Positions 11,649 to 29,169 of a stretch of 64,000 bases of DNA are shown in pieces (position 1 is the first letter of the stretch; each line of letters begins with the position of its first letter). Under the pieces are notes generated by a model, which saw only the letters and a program-made list of their open reading frames with translations, made no database searches and had not been told where the DNA came from. Location of the stretch: the NCBI GenBank assembly GCA_039096225.1, contig JBBPEB010000014.1, positions 496,001 to 560,000 on the forward strand, in the 5' to 3' direction. The position numbers and the translations under genes are program-made. This DNA comes from Blastocystis sp. Blastoise (taxonomy: Eukaryota > Sar > Bigyra > Opalinata > Blastocystidae).

Positions 11649-12909
11649 TTAAGCTTTATTTTCAGTTTGAGTATAAGAAGCAGCTGCTTTCATAACAACA
11701 GAACCTAATCCTCTATAAATTAATAATAATAAATATAAAATAATAATAAATATTATAAACATAATAAATATAAAATAATAATAAAAATAAAACAATAATA
11801 ATATATAATAATAAATATAAATAAATAATAATAAATATAAAATAATAATAAATATAAATAATAATATACTGAGCAGCTTTTTGAGCAAGAGAAGCAGGAA
11901 TAATATTAAAAGCACTCACCTTAGTCTTTGATGCTATACATATATACATATATATATTGTTAGTTATCAAGGTAACTAGTTATAAATATTATTTTATATA
12001 ATAAATAAAATAGAATCTTCTATATATATATATATATACCTCTAGCAGCCTTGTAATATAAATAAAGATTCGTACCAGTAAAGAGGAATCCAATGACGGT
12101 CACTATCAACCAATTTAAGTTCATTTTTAATAAGGACATAAGGAAAAACAATATCCAACAAATAGCAGCAATAACTTGGCAAGTCCAGAAAATACGAGAA
12201 TCAGAAACATTTATAAGATCTGGAGTCTAGAAATAGTATATAGTAATGATACCTATCCAATATTATATATATATAATATTTATTATGTATAAGAAATGAA
12301 ACATAAATAATAAATAGAATATATTTATAAACAATAAAACAATAACAATAATAACTATATATATAATAAATAAAATACACTAGTATATTCATAATGCCAT
12401 CCAGAATGTCCATTTTCATCCATAATATTCCACCAACGAAGGCCTACTAATAAACGACCTGAAACGTTCTTTACAGTCCAAAAATCACAAGCCAAACAGA
12501 TAATAATGAAAACAAAAGAAAGAACAAAACTTGATGTAAAGAAGTAGCAGAATAAGTAAATAAAAATAGCTGCAAGCTATATATATATAATAATATAAAC
12601 TAATCATAATTTATTCTCGAAAAAAATATATAGTTTCAGAAATCAAATGATGAATTTTATGTATTTATATAGAACAAACTATATACTTTAAAAACCATGT
12701 GAAAAATACAAGCTACAGGATGACTTGACGAATAAAGAGTAGATGTAATAATATTATTCTTGAGACTAAACAATTAAAATAAACACAAAAAATAAAAATA
12801 AATGTTTACCTTTGATTGGAAAGCTCAACATCAGCTAAGAATGGATTTGAATCAGCCTATTCAACTGTAATTTATAAATTATTATATAAAATACTTTAGG
12901 TCCTTCCAT
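11649..12909 (-). CDS. TVP23: TVP23 (FAM18) family Golgi membrane protein
   Basis: Seven exons: 12909-12895, 12856-12810, 12765-12687, 12576-12379, 12226-12040, 11933-11870 and 11712-11649, for 217 residues. Exon 1 codes for only five residues (MEGPK). The family hallmark [20 protein letters not shown] is near residue 75, then [20 protein letters not shown] near residue 120. Four hydrophobic segments fit the family topology: [52 protein letters not shown] and [17 protein letters not shown]. The cytosolic tail is Ala/Lys-rich. TVP23 is a trans-Golgi protein involved in vesicle traffic with YIP-family partners. The gene runs towards CGI121 and the two stop codons are about 335 bp apart. Identification is strong. 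Confidence 0.88.
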
Positions 12910-13289
12910 TTTATTGTATTCTTTTAATTCAAAAATTAATGATCTTTAGAAAAAGAACTTTATAAAATTATTAGTATGACTGAATAGACTCCGTTGGATA
13001 CAAAATTTCCATGAAAAATCACAACTTCCTAGTTGATTTATTCTATTTTTAATGATTAATTTTATGTTTCTGTATTTCATCAATTATTTCAAACTTCTAT
13101 GTTATATACTTGCCTATATACTCAATAAGTGATATAAGAAATGTCTTCACATTAAAATTAATTATAATAAATGTTTATTTCTTATGAATGGATCAATGAC
13201 TCATGTCTTATGACTTTGAATTCTATTGCTGATATTGATGCAATTTATAGAAGAAAATGGTTATTTGAGACATTGGATGACATACCTGT
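12910..13289. other. Divergent promoter region between TVP23 and the small ORF
   Basis: 380 bp of AT-rich sequence. A stretch at 13172-13282 stays open (starting MFISYEWINDSCLM) but stops soon after and has no workable donor, so I do not call it. Confidence 0.4.
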
Positions 13290-13649
13290 ATGTTAAGTCA
13301 GATTGATCCACGACTTCGATTCTACACTTATCAAGAAAACAAGAAGATCTATTATAGAGAATCATTGAAACAATCTGGTAATTTGATTCAATTCATTTTT
13401 ATTCATAAAATAGCATAAAATATTGAGAAGCGGATTCCAATGATATGTTTCGATTTTTAAGAATACGTGTATATGACATTTCCAAAAGAATATATTTCTG
13501 AATGAGATCTCTCTTTATTCAGGACAACGTCATTTTGCAAATAATAAGAAAAGAAACTATTGATAATAGATTCCCAAGGATTTATTACTTCTGTTCGGTT
13601 TATTCAAAGAATATTCAGAAAGAACAAGTTGTTCAAACAGAAAAATTAA
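13290..13649 (+). CDS. Candidate small basic protein, 55 residues
   Basis: Two exons (13290-13377 and 13570-13649) join through a GT-AG intron in the right phase. The product begins MLSQIDPRLRFYTYQENKKI and ends with a strongly basic helix (VRFIQRIFRKNKLFKQKN). There is no signal peptide or membrane segment. Codon composition in exon 1 looks coding (Asp, Arg, Gln, Tyr and Lys). A second join through a 6-nt exon at the AG at 13518 is also possible and would change two residues. The gene ends about 100 bp before the start of the GTPase gene. I do not recognise it; a small mitochondrial or ribosomal protein would fit its size and charge. Confidence 0.4.
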
Positions 13650-13753
13650 AAGAAGTGTTTTCTTTGTGTATTAACTATTCTTTATTTTGTATATTCATAT
13701 AATATGTTATCAAAAGTAGATCTATTGTATGTAGAAGAAAAAGAATTCTAGAA

Positions 13754-14405
13754 ATGTTCACAAGATTTCGTCCTGCTTTAAGAAACAAAGTTCTTTTGCA
13801 AAGTACTACGAAGCTGATAAACTATAGAACTTTCGCTACAACTTCTGTTGAACTTCGACAAAGTATTCAAAAGATTTATGATGAAGTAAATATTTTTATT
13901 TTTTATTTCTCAATATGCATATATAGACATTAATTCCTATCTCTGAAAAATGTATGGGTCCTGTAGATAGGTATGTAATATAATTTTTTTTTATAATTAA
14001 ATAATATTTCTTTTATAATTAGAATAATATTTAATTTACAATTCAATAATGTTTCTTTTATAATTAGAATAATATTTCTTTTATAATCGAATAACATTTA
14101 ATTTATAATTGAATAATATTTTTTTATAATTAAATAACATTTCTTTTATAATTCAATAATATCCTTTTATAATTCAATAATATTTCTTTTATAATAAAAT
14201 AATATTTCTTTTATAGACGTGCAAATCAGATTCCTGCACTTCCTATGGTTTTATTACTAGGAAATCATTCCAGTGGTAAGAGTACTTTCATTAATTATTA
14301 TACAGGAAGGTATTTTTTTAATAATAAATTATTAATTGTTATTCTATATCAATTTCTTATTCTTCTTCCTTTTTTATTTTATAAGCTATCAAATGTAATT
14401 TATTC

Positions 14406-14444
<39 letters not shown>

Positions 14445-14758
14445 CTATACAGCATACAGGAGTGGCTCCAACGGATGATAGCTTTACTTTAATTGTTCCA
14501 GGGAATGAAGATAGCGATAAAGACGGACGTACACTCACGGGTGATCCTGATTTCGGGTTTTCTTCTTTAACTGAATTTGGACCTAAATTCTTAGGACATG
14601 TTTCTCTTAAAGTATATTTTATTAATCAAATATATATTATAAATATTTTTATTTTTATTTTTATTTAATATAATTATTTAGTATTATTATATTTATTACT
14701 ATTTTCTCTATTTATGTATTTATTTATTGCTATATTCATTATGTTTGTAATAATAGTG

Positions 14759-14803
<45 letters not shown>

Positions 14804-16555
14804 TTCGTAAAGATCTTAAGAATAAAGAGATCATGTTAATTGATAGTCCTGGTATGATTGATAATCCTGCAGTCACTAGTGATCATTCTAATAAGTATAT
14901 ATATATATATTAGTAATGATAATAATATATTTTTCTATATTATGTATTAACAATTCATTTACATTTTTTTTTATTAGATCGCTTAAATAAATATATAATA
15001 ACAATATATCTTTATTATTATATAATAAAATTTTTCTCTTTTATTTTCTTCTTATATCTATTCTATCTCTAGAGATCGTGGATATAACTTTATGGGAGTT
15101 ACTCGTTGGTTTGCTGAACGTTGCGATTTAATTCTTTTCTTTTTTGATCCTGATAAGCCAGGTACTACAGGAGAAACACTAAATGCTCTTGTTACAGCTC
15201 TTAACGGATTAGATTATAAATTATGTATTCTTTTAAATAAAGTTGATTTATTTACTAAAGTACATGATTTTGGTCGATCTTATGGTAGTTTAGCTTGGAA
15301 TTTAGCTAAGATTATACCTCGTAAAGATATGCCCTTAATCTATACTATGTGTGTACCACATGGAGATAAAGATAAAGAAGAATTAAATAGCGCTGTTCCT
15401 CTAGTTGATTTGAGAGGTACTCGTGATGAAGTTATAACGAAATTAAATGAATTACCCGTTAAACGTATGGATAATATGATTAGTCGATTATTAGAAGTAA
15501 CCAATCAAATAGATATGCATTGTAATGTAGGTTATATATATATATATATAACATTAGTGTTTTATTATTATTATTATTTTATTATTTCATATATATTGTT
15601 TTTAGTATTTTTTATATATTAATTGAATTCTCTATTATTTATATATATATCTATATCTATATATATATATAATTCTAGATTCTCAATTATATTAGTGCTA
15701 AGCAGCAATCCCTTCGTTGGAAGATCCTTCTTGCACCTTCTCTCGTTTCTATACTTGGTTTAGGATCAACTTTCCTCTTATGGTATATATATATATATAT
15801 TCATAATAGTTTTTTTGGATAATAATAATAATTATTATATATTATATTATATTATAATAAATATCTAGAATATCCATTATATTATATATAATAATTATAT
15901 ATATATATTCCATATTCTTTATACATCTCTATAGGGAAAATATGGGATTAGTAGCGTCTACCGTTGGAATAATGGCGGGAACCAGTCTTGTTTTACCTGC
16001 TTGCTGGTACTTCTTCTCTTTAACGAAGTATATTTATTATTCTATACATTCTTTAGTATTCTTGATACTTACATATATATATATATTATCTATTATTCTT
16101 ATCTAGAGGAAAAAGAGAATTAAGAAGACTATGTACAGATAGTGGAATTGATAGTATATATAAGATACTTTACCGCGGGGAATTCACAAATGATGAATAT
16201 TTTGATTCTATATATAGTACTGTAAAACTATCGATTAAAAAAGCATTATCAACATATAAAAACACAAAAATACCTAAGGTAAGATCTATTATTATTATTA
16301 TCATACTTATAAACATAATATTATAAACATAATATTATAAAATATTATAAAATATTATAAACGAAATATAATAACAAAATATATAACATAATATTATAAA
16401 TATATATTATAAATATTTTCCATATATAGATACCTTCTTCTGACTTAAAGAAATTAGATTTCATTATTAATCACGATTATCCGCGTTTAAGAAGAGAAAC
16501 TTCACCTGAACGAGCTGGAGATGATAAAATTATTAATAGTCGTTTATTAGAATAA
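13754..16555 (+). CDS. EHD/sarcalumenin-like dynamin-family GTPase with mitochondrial presequence and two C-terminal membrane spans
   Basis: Ten GT-AG exons in consistent phase (13754-13885, 13927-13970, 14217-14309, 14443-14611, 14803-14894, 15073-15526, 15679-15782, 15935-16027, 16107-16278, 16430-16555) give 492 residues. Residues 1-34 are Arg/Ser/Thr-rich without acids (MFTRFRPALRNKVLL, then NYRTFATTS), a typical mitochondrial targeting sequence. The G domain has a P-loop GNHSSGKS (74-81), a switch-I Thr in APTDD, DSPG (160-163) and NKVD (232-235). The stretch FFFDPDKPGTTGETL (199-213) is the EHD/sarcalumenin signature. Two hydrophobic segments near 344-362 and 367-390 follow, then a basic, acidic-ended tail. 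There is no EH domain. EHD proteins are ATP-binding membrane-remodelling scaffolds; here NKVD would favour guanine. A role in inner-membrane shaping or fusion is inference. Confidence 0.82.
14412..14442 (+). repeat. (TA)n tract at the end of a GTPase-gene intron
   Basis: A pure TA run leads straight into the acceptor AG at 14441-14442. A longer run of the same kind fills 14761-14800 in the next intron. Both illustrate the TA-dominated introns of this genome. Confidence 0.7.
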
Positions 16556-17338
16556 ATCTATAAAATATATTTATATGCATAATTTATTCATTAATACAGT
16601 TTCTTTTTTCATTGTTATTATATCTCTTCTTCTTCTTCTTTTTTGTTTTTGTTTATGCTTTTTAAATTTATTGTTGTTTTCGTATCTATATGATTTAGTT
16701 TATTAATTATACTTCTTTGATTATTATAATCATATCATTAGTTTTTTTTAATTTTTTGTGATTATGGTCTTTTAATTTCTGTTTCTCTTTGTAACATGAA
16801 AAAAAGCATTTTAAAACAATTATTATTTTTGCACATACTTATATTTTTTTTTAGATCAAATAAAATCTAAAAGAATCCAAGTATAAACTATTTTTGTAAA
16901 AAATAAGATTTTTGACAAAAGAAACGTAGTTTTCACATAAAGATATTGTAGGGATCTTAATAAAGTAGTATAGTTTTCTATAAAATAGAAGAAAAATAAA
17001 TATCAGCAAAAGTCTTGTTCTCAAATATAAAAAAATAATATAAAAAATAAATACGTGTATGTAAACAATAAATCTAAAAGAATAAATTAAAATAATAAAA
17101 ATTATACTAAAAATAATTTCATTCGAATAATACAAAAATAATATGATAATTAGAATCATTTCTTATTTCTGTTTAAATTTGATATCTAATTACCAAAAAC
17201 CAAATAACAACAATTATAAAACAATATATGAAAGAAACTAGAAAGGTAAATAAATAAAATGTTTTATTGAAAAACAACAGTAAATGACAAAGAATAGAGA
17301 ATCAAACCAAATCTTTTTTTAAAATAAAATATAGAATC

Positions 17339-17378
<40 letters not shown>

Positions 17379-18529
17379 TCGAATTAAGAATCATAATAAA
17401 ATTATTTCAACAATATTATTAATGTATAGTAAGTATATACATAAATAAAGTAGATAATATAAAACATAACTAATATATATATCAAATAGCAATAATACTA
17501 TATATATAATTATCATTTATATAAACAAGCCATTAAAAAAATACAAAAAGAAAAACAAATTAAAATATATATACATATTTGTATATGATTAATAGACAAT
17601 TCCTTATATATAATACTTATATAATATATAATTATTATATTATAATAATCTTATATGATTCATAAATGAGATTATTTATAATAATAGTATACCCTATTTA
17701 TAGTAATAATAATAGATAAATGATACTATATACATATATAAATAAAACAGGTATAAAAATAATGAAAACAATATGTATAAATAGAAAATGATAATAATAT
17801 AACTCTATATATATATATTTACAAATATTAAATACAAATAAATAATTACAGATTAAAAAAAACAATAATCGCCTTGATGCACATCAAAATAGAAAGATAT
17901 ATATGTATATAATATAAAAATAAATAAACACATTATTAAATATATATATATATATATAAATACATATATAATGTATAAACAGTACGAATTATAAGTGAAT
18001 GTTTATACAATTATACATATATATAGGTATGCTTGAAAACAGAAGAATATTAAACAAATATAGCATATAAATAAATAATCCATATATTATATATACATAC
18101 ATAATTGGTATAGCCACTTGTATGAAACAATATATATATATATACACTATTAATGTAAATGATAATAGATATTAATAGAACAAAATAAGAAAGATTTTCT
18201 GTTTTATAAAATTAAAGTTAAAAAACGATAAAATGAAGCATTAAAAATAAGTCTAAATGGAAATATAATTAAAAAACATATAAATACGAATAATACTTAT
18301 TAAGATAATAAATATAAACGATAATAAAAAAGCATATATAAGGAAAAAGGAATAAATATAAAAGATGTGTAGAGTATGTGCATATTAGTTAGAATTATTT
18401 AGTAATATAAAGATAAAGAAAAAGAGAGCAAATAAAAACAAAATGTTATAAACGGAAAAACAATTATGAAAAAAAAATTAAGAAATTCAATTTTCTACAT
18501 ATATAAAGAAGATAAATTAGTTGAATATA
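16556..18529. other. Intergenic region, about 2 kb, between convergent genes
   Basis: Extremely AT-rich, with TA runs at 17341-17375 and 17941-17958. Apparent reading frames (for example 16851-17159 on the minus strand) are Ile/Phe/Tyr-rich and lack splice partners. I find no RNA gene or mobile element. Such a long spacer is unusual for this window, where convergent genes otherwise end within 0.1-0.8 kb of each other. Confidence 0.45.
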
Positions 18530-23259
<4,730 letters not shown>

Positions 23260-23898
23260 TTAAGGAAACTCTAAGCAATTTTAGATTATATAATAAATAA
23301 GAAACTATATTAAATAAGAATAACTAGAGTAATTCTTTTTCTTAATTTTTTTTTGGATGAGGAAATGTCAATTCATACTTGGTTTCTTTCTCGTGAAAAA
23401 AACGTTGTTCGTTGTTATTTTATGTAAATTACCATGGAACATACTATTTCGTATCCTTTTCATATAGATTTTATTCTCTCGACAAAAAACGTAGTAACCG
23501 TCACAATTATTATTTGAAAGGCAAGTTACATGATTTTTTTATGGTTTTATTCACATTAGATTCTTCTTGGAGAAAAACACAAATTTTTCTTTTTCTTTTC
23601 TAATTTGAAGAAAAAACTGTTTTATTCTATTTTGATAAACATATTTTATTGGTCTACATATTACTATATAAATATATGTTTTATAAAGTTTATCACGCGA
23701 AAAATATCAAAATGGCTTCATTTAATCGCTACTATTTGTCATAGTTTATTTACATCTCACGCAAAATAGTAATTCCTTCATATCTCATTGAAAAATACAT
23801 AAGAAGAAACATGCATATTTTTGATATTTCATAAATGTTGCATAGTTTTTATTTTTACGCATTATAATAGCCGGGAAGAAACTCACATTATGTGAATT
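23260..23898. other. Divergent promoter region between the Asn-rich gene and WDR25
   Basis: About 640 bp with no coding frame of interest. One plus-strand frame at 23412-23603 is Phe/Tyr/Ser-rich and is not supported by splice signals. Confidence 0.45.
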
Positions 23899-24973
23899 AT
23901 GGTATGTAGATAACGAATTAATGCGAAAGGGGAATACAAACTACATGACTGATTTTTGCTGATTTAATTTCAGTTATTAATTAGAATTGTACTTATTGAG
24001 TATATGAATCAATTATAAGACTATTCGATTATTAAATCTGTTCCATGAGTTTATTTTCAAAGGAATTTACGTCACATAAAGTACATAATGATAGTTTCTT
24101 GTGACTATTTTTCTAGACATCATCCAAGGTTCCAGGCCGATACATATCTAAAAAGGAGAAAAAAGCTATGGAGTCTGTAGTGCATGAGAAATATGATGAT
24201 GTTACAACAATTGTATGTTTTTTATTTTTTTTTTTTCACTCTCTTAGAAAGATTTCACGTCATTCATATGTCCTCCAGATTATCTAATTAAACAATCACA
24301 AAAGTATATATTTTTATGACGATTTATACCATAATTTTCGTTTAGGTCTATAAAACAGTCATTGATTGCATCTTCTGTTGTCCGAGATTACTCAGATTAT
24401 ACAAAGGGTGTGAACCATGTTAGATGGAATCCTCAATATGGACATTTATTGGCATCATGTTCGATGGACTCATTTTGCCATATACATAGCGTATTTCCTG
24501 ATCATGGATCTATAATGACTATAAAACATGAAGATATTATCAAGGATATTCGTTGGAATTTTGATGGAAGCAAAGTATTATATATATATATATATATATA
24601 TATATTTTTAATCTTTTTTTTATTTCCTTATATAGTTGTTAACAGGAAGTAAAGATAAAACTGTGAAATATATAGATGTTCAAACAGGTAAAACAATTTG
24701 CAGTTATCCTCATAAAGAGTATTTTTATCATATATATATATATAAGAAATTTTAATTTTTTTTTCTTTCATTAATAAGTATCTTTTTAACTTTTAATGTA
24801 TATAATTATAGTTCTATTTCAAGTGTATGTTTTCATCCTTCTAATCCTTCCTTCTTCCTGGCAGGTGGTGAAACGAAAGGAATAGTTTGTTGGGATATTC
24901 GACTAAACAAGGTAATCGGCAGTTTTTATGATGTTTTTGGAACTGTAGAAGATCTTGCTTTTACAGATGTATA

Positions 24974-25008
<35 letters not shown>

Positions 25009-25995
25009 TTTGTTATTAAGATTTCTGTATTCATTATGTATATATTTGATCATGTGATGTTGATAGGATATATATAATTATGTTTATTTATATTGTTACT
25101 ATCTTAATATATTAAAAATATTATCTATTTATATAAATTATGTATTCTAAAATCATATAATACAGAACAATATACATATATATATAAACTATAGAAAACA
25201 GGTAATACGTTTATTTCTTCTGCAGATATTCTTCGAAAGAATTCTACAGATAGAGGATTAATAGCATGGGACTTTAATAAAGTATATATATGTATATTAT
25301 AACTATTATTAATATATATATGTATATATTATTATTATTATATATATATATATATATATAATACAACTACGTATCGAAATTATTATTTTTCTTACTTCTA
25401 TATATATAGCATCTAAAAATATCGAATCAAATATATATGGAAGGGTTTAATTGTACCTCTCTTTGTGTTCATCCTACAATGAATATATTTGCTGCACAAA
25501 GTAATGGTAACTATATATGTCTTGCGCAATCAATTCCACCATTTAAATTAAATTTAATTAAAGTATTTTATGATTTATATATATATAACATGAGATATTG
25601 TTTTTTATTTATTCATATGAATTCAATATCTTTCTTAATTTAGTATCCTATTTTTTATTCTAAATATATATATATATTACTATTCTATGATTGATCTTAT
25701 TCTAAATACTTTTATAAAGAGATTTGAAGGTCATAATTGTAGTGGCTATAAAATAGGTTGTTGTTGGTCTTCTGATGGAAATCTTTTACTTACAGGTTCT
25801 TCAGATGGTCTTTTATATTATTATAATTCGAATTCTGCTAAAATTATTTATAGAAAGAAATTATCTAATCAAGTTCTTACAGATGTTGATTATCATCCTT
25901 GTCTTAATGGAATTGTTGCAGTCTCAAGTTGGGACAAACATATTTATATATTAGATGCAAAAGAAAAGAATGAAAAGATTGATGACATACAATGA
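23899..25995 (+). CDS. WDR25: WD40 protein, WDR25 family (CDC40/PRP17 relative)
   Basis: Exons 24117-24212, 24248-24303, 24346-24574, 24636-24718, 24812-24968, 25195-25281, 25410-25562 and 25720-25995 join in frame. The best start is an ATG-only first exon at 23899-23901, which sits directly on a GTATGT donor; then the protein is 379 residues. It begins VPGRYISKKEKKA, then WD repeats: GVNHVRWNPQYGHLLASCSMD, IKDIRWNFDGSK, a TGSKDKTVKYIDV strand, ISSVCFHPSNPSFFLAGG, and the diagnostic tail FAAQSNGNYICLA, FEGHNCSGYKIGCCWSSDG and DVDYHPCLNGIVAVSSWD. This tail matches WDR25 more closely than CDC40. WDR25 is little studied; its relative CDC40 is a second-step splicing factor, so a spliceosomal role is possible but unproven. 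The tiny start exon is the weakest part. Confidence 0.78.
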
Positions 25996-26281
25996 TTTTC
26001 TCATTATTTATATATTTATTTATTATTCTTCTTCTATTTATTATTTTTAGTTGAATTTGTTGCTATGAATATTACCTGTTTTGTTGTTTAATATAAAAAT
26101 ATCTATATTCAATAATATAGATACATAAAATAGAAATGAAAAACATAAATGTAAATTTCTTTTAATATAATATATTGTATTGAATTCATGACAATCAATA
26201 CAATGAATCAAACATAAACGACCTATTGTTTACAAAAATAAACTAAAATTTAAAAAACATTTTCTTTTCAAATTCTCATTC

Positions 26282-29007
26282 ATGAATAGTCAGTCCCTTA
26301 TTCAACTACGAAATTATGTTAATCGCTGTATACAATCGGATGATTGGGTTAGCACGTCATTTTATCTTGAAAAATTAATATGATCTCAATGAAACGCTTT
26401 TTTAAACTGTATAGATTTGTCTTAGTGATTCTGAAGAAGATTTTAATCTCTATATTCAATGTTTGATGAACTTAAAAGAATATCGGATCACATTTCATCT
26501 TCTTGAAGAGTATTAATACATATTCATTGATTCATTTTTGTGTTTCTAAACTTATAGACGCAATCTGATTGATATAAATATTCAAAATATACATTATATA
26601 ACATTAGCGTCACAATGTCTCGTATATTTTATGTTTTTCTTCTTATTTAGGAGTTCATGATAAATTTTTATAAATATTCATAGTTCCATCTCCAAGATTA
26701 TCAGAAATGTAAAAGTCTTCTAGATCAAGCACATTCATTTTTAAAGCAATTCAAATCTTTTGCAGATGATTTTATTTCTTTTGATTATTCTCGTATTTTA
26801 TGTTTACGAGCACGAATCTATGAAATTGAAGATAATATTTTACAAGCAAAATCTATGTATTTGATCACTTTTTCTGCATTATAATTATTTCTTTCAATTT
26901 TTTATTAGGTATATATTAGCATTACAATATGATAGTATGAATTGGGAAGCTGAACAAAAGTTGTCCGATACTTATATCTCTAGTAATGATATGATTTCAT
27001 TAATTACTAAGAATTGGAATCAAAAAATAAATCCTTTTTTTAAATATTCCTTAGAGGACTGGTCATGGATCAATGAATTATTTACTATATACTTGAATAA
27101 AGAGAAATCATTTCAATTATCTTCGACTCCTGTATATATCTATTGATTCACTATTTATAGTGATATACCTATAGATAATGAATCAATTATCCTTAAAAAG
27201 TGCGGATATTATTCTATGGAAAGCTATTTACTCTTTCTATCAGTATGATTATCTACAGACAATTATATTAGCAAAACAGTATATTTTTATTTAGTATCAA
27301 TATGTTCTTTTTCTGTTATACTCTTTGTTTTTCTATTATTATTTTATGTTTCATTTATATTATAAATACATGGTCTACTTTTTCTTTTTTATATTTGTTT
27401 TAAATTGTTCTTGATTTCACTTGTTTGTATCCATATAACATAATAATATAGATGTATACAATCAAATACAATCTCTATATATCCATATATATACCTTTCA
27501 TCATCTCTTCTGCTTACAAATAATAAGGTAGATTTATTCTCCTTAGCAACATCTCTTTTAGAAATGTATATCAAGAATTATAAGAAAATTATATTTTTAT
27601 TTAAATTATATAATTTTTATATATTTATAAATTTATTTATTTATTTATTTATTTATATTTATTTATTTATATTTATTTATATTTATTTATTTATATTTAT
27701 TTATTTATATTTATTTATTTATTTATTTATTTATATTTATTTATTTATATTTATATATACATATTTATTTATTTATTTATTTATTTATAGATCTCCAGAT
27801 ACAAAAATTACGTTATATGTATTATCATGCTATTATGTACTTATAAAAGATTATATAAAAGCACGTATGTATATTCAAAAATGTATAACAAAAGAATATT
27901 CATTTCTTCCTTCTTGGATTCTTCTTGCTTATACATGTAATTTACAAGTATATATATATATTTATTTATTTTTTAAATATAATAATTAGTTTCCATCTTT
28001 TGTTTATTTATGTATTATATGATTATTTATTATTCTTAATCTGTATTATGATAACCTACTATTCGTATATAGAAAGAAAGAGGTCATGTAATAACTGCTT
28101 TATCCTCAGCTGTTACTCACTCTCCAACTAATTATATACCACTTCTGTCTCTCTCAAGAGAATATATTCTCAACCATAATTATATTCTAGCAGCTCAAGT
28201 ATATTATATATTATAATATAGATTTTATTCAATAATATATTATACTATAAATAGTATATTCTATATATAACTAACATAATAATATCAAGTATATATATAT
28301 ATTACTAGTGTCTTACTCAATGTTTATCATTAAATACAACGGATCCCCTTGTATATAATGAATTAGGGATCATTTATTATTATAATAAAGATTATAAACG
28401 AGCTATTGAATTATTCCTAAAGGCTATAGACATTATTTCTACATTACCATTTGTATATATTTACTGTTATAAATATTATTTATAATGTACTTTCTTTTTA
28501 TTTCTATTTATTCTATAACTCATATTTATAGAGGTTGAAAACAAAATGGATTTGTTTATTTGAAAATCTAAGTAGTATATATAGAGAAATTGGTGAATAT
28601 AAGCAAGCAGTCTATATTTTAGATCAAGCAACTATTATAGGTGGTTCTTCTATTGTATATATATATTATATTATATTATTTATATTTATTTATTTATATT
28701 ATATCATATTATATTTATATTATATTATATTATATTATATCTATTTATATTATATTATATTATTTATATCATATTATATTATTTATATTATATTATATAT
28801 ATGTATTATCATGATTGCCTATTTTTTACATCTATATTGATTTAGAATACTTGTATCTTTAATACTGAAAAAGGGTACATATATCATTTACAGGATGATT
28901 TACTAAATGCTATTGCATATTATAATAAAGGTCTTAATTTAGATCCAACTAATCAACTGACACAAAAACTATTAATTAAAGCTGTAGATAGACTCTCTAT
29001 GAAATAA
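26282..29007 (+). CDS. CDC16: Anaphase-promoting complex subunit CDC16 (APC6)
   Basis: About 12 exons code for a tetratricopeptide protein that aligns with CDC16 along its length. The N terminus SLIQLRNYVNRCIQSDD, YRITFHLLEE and LASQCL fits the first repeats. ADIILWKAIYSFYQYDYLQT, NNKVDLFSLATSLLE, LYVLSCYYVLIKDYIKARMY, PSWILLAYTC, VYNELGIIYYYNKDYKRAIE, FENLSSIYREIGEYKQAVYI and LLNAIAYYNKGLNLDPTN follow in the order of the human protein. CDC16 dimerises and forms part of the APC/C scaffold that positions CDC23 and CDC27 for coactivator binding. Two introns (26378-26414 and 27281-27451) only keep the frame and alignment if read as AT-AG. The gene ends about 160 bp from the convergent DAD2 gene. 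Confidence 0.83.
27611..27789 (+). repeat. (ATTT)n-rich CDC16 intron
   Basis: TTTA/ATTT units with occasional TATATTTA variants fill the intron from just after the donor to the acceptor AG before the exon coding SPDTKITLYV. Confidence 0.85.
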
Positions 29008-29169
29008 TTTTCTTTAGCATTTTTAACACGTATAAAGCTTTGTTTATTTTATTTTGCATGATTATAACACAACTCTACAATATAAATTGACTATCAATAT
29101 AATCAACATTATTTATTCGATGAGGAAAAGAGAAAAATTGAAAAACAAACAAAAACATACTTTTTTAAA

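Noticed and set aside
13502-13702. 66-residue plus-strand frame beginning MRSLFIQDNV
   Set aside because: It overlaps the second exon of the small basic ORF in another frame, and the spliced product has a better start and phase.
16851-17159. 102-residue minus-strand frame
   Set aside because: Composition is almost only Ile, Phe, Tyr and Leu, as expected from AT-rich non-coding DNA, with no splice links.
16556-18529. Long AT-rich gap considered as a mobile element or centromere
   Set aside because: No terminal repeats, no target duplication and no transposase or reverse-transcriptase motif in any frame.
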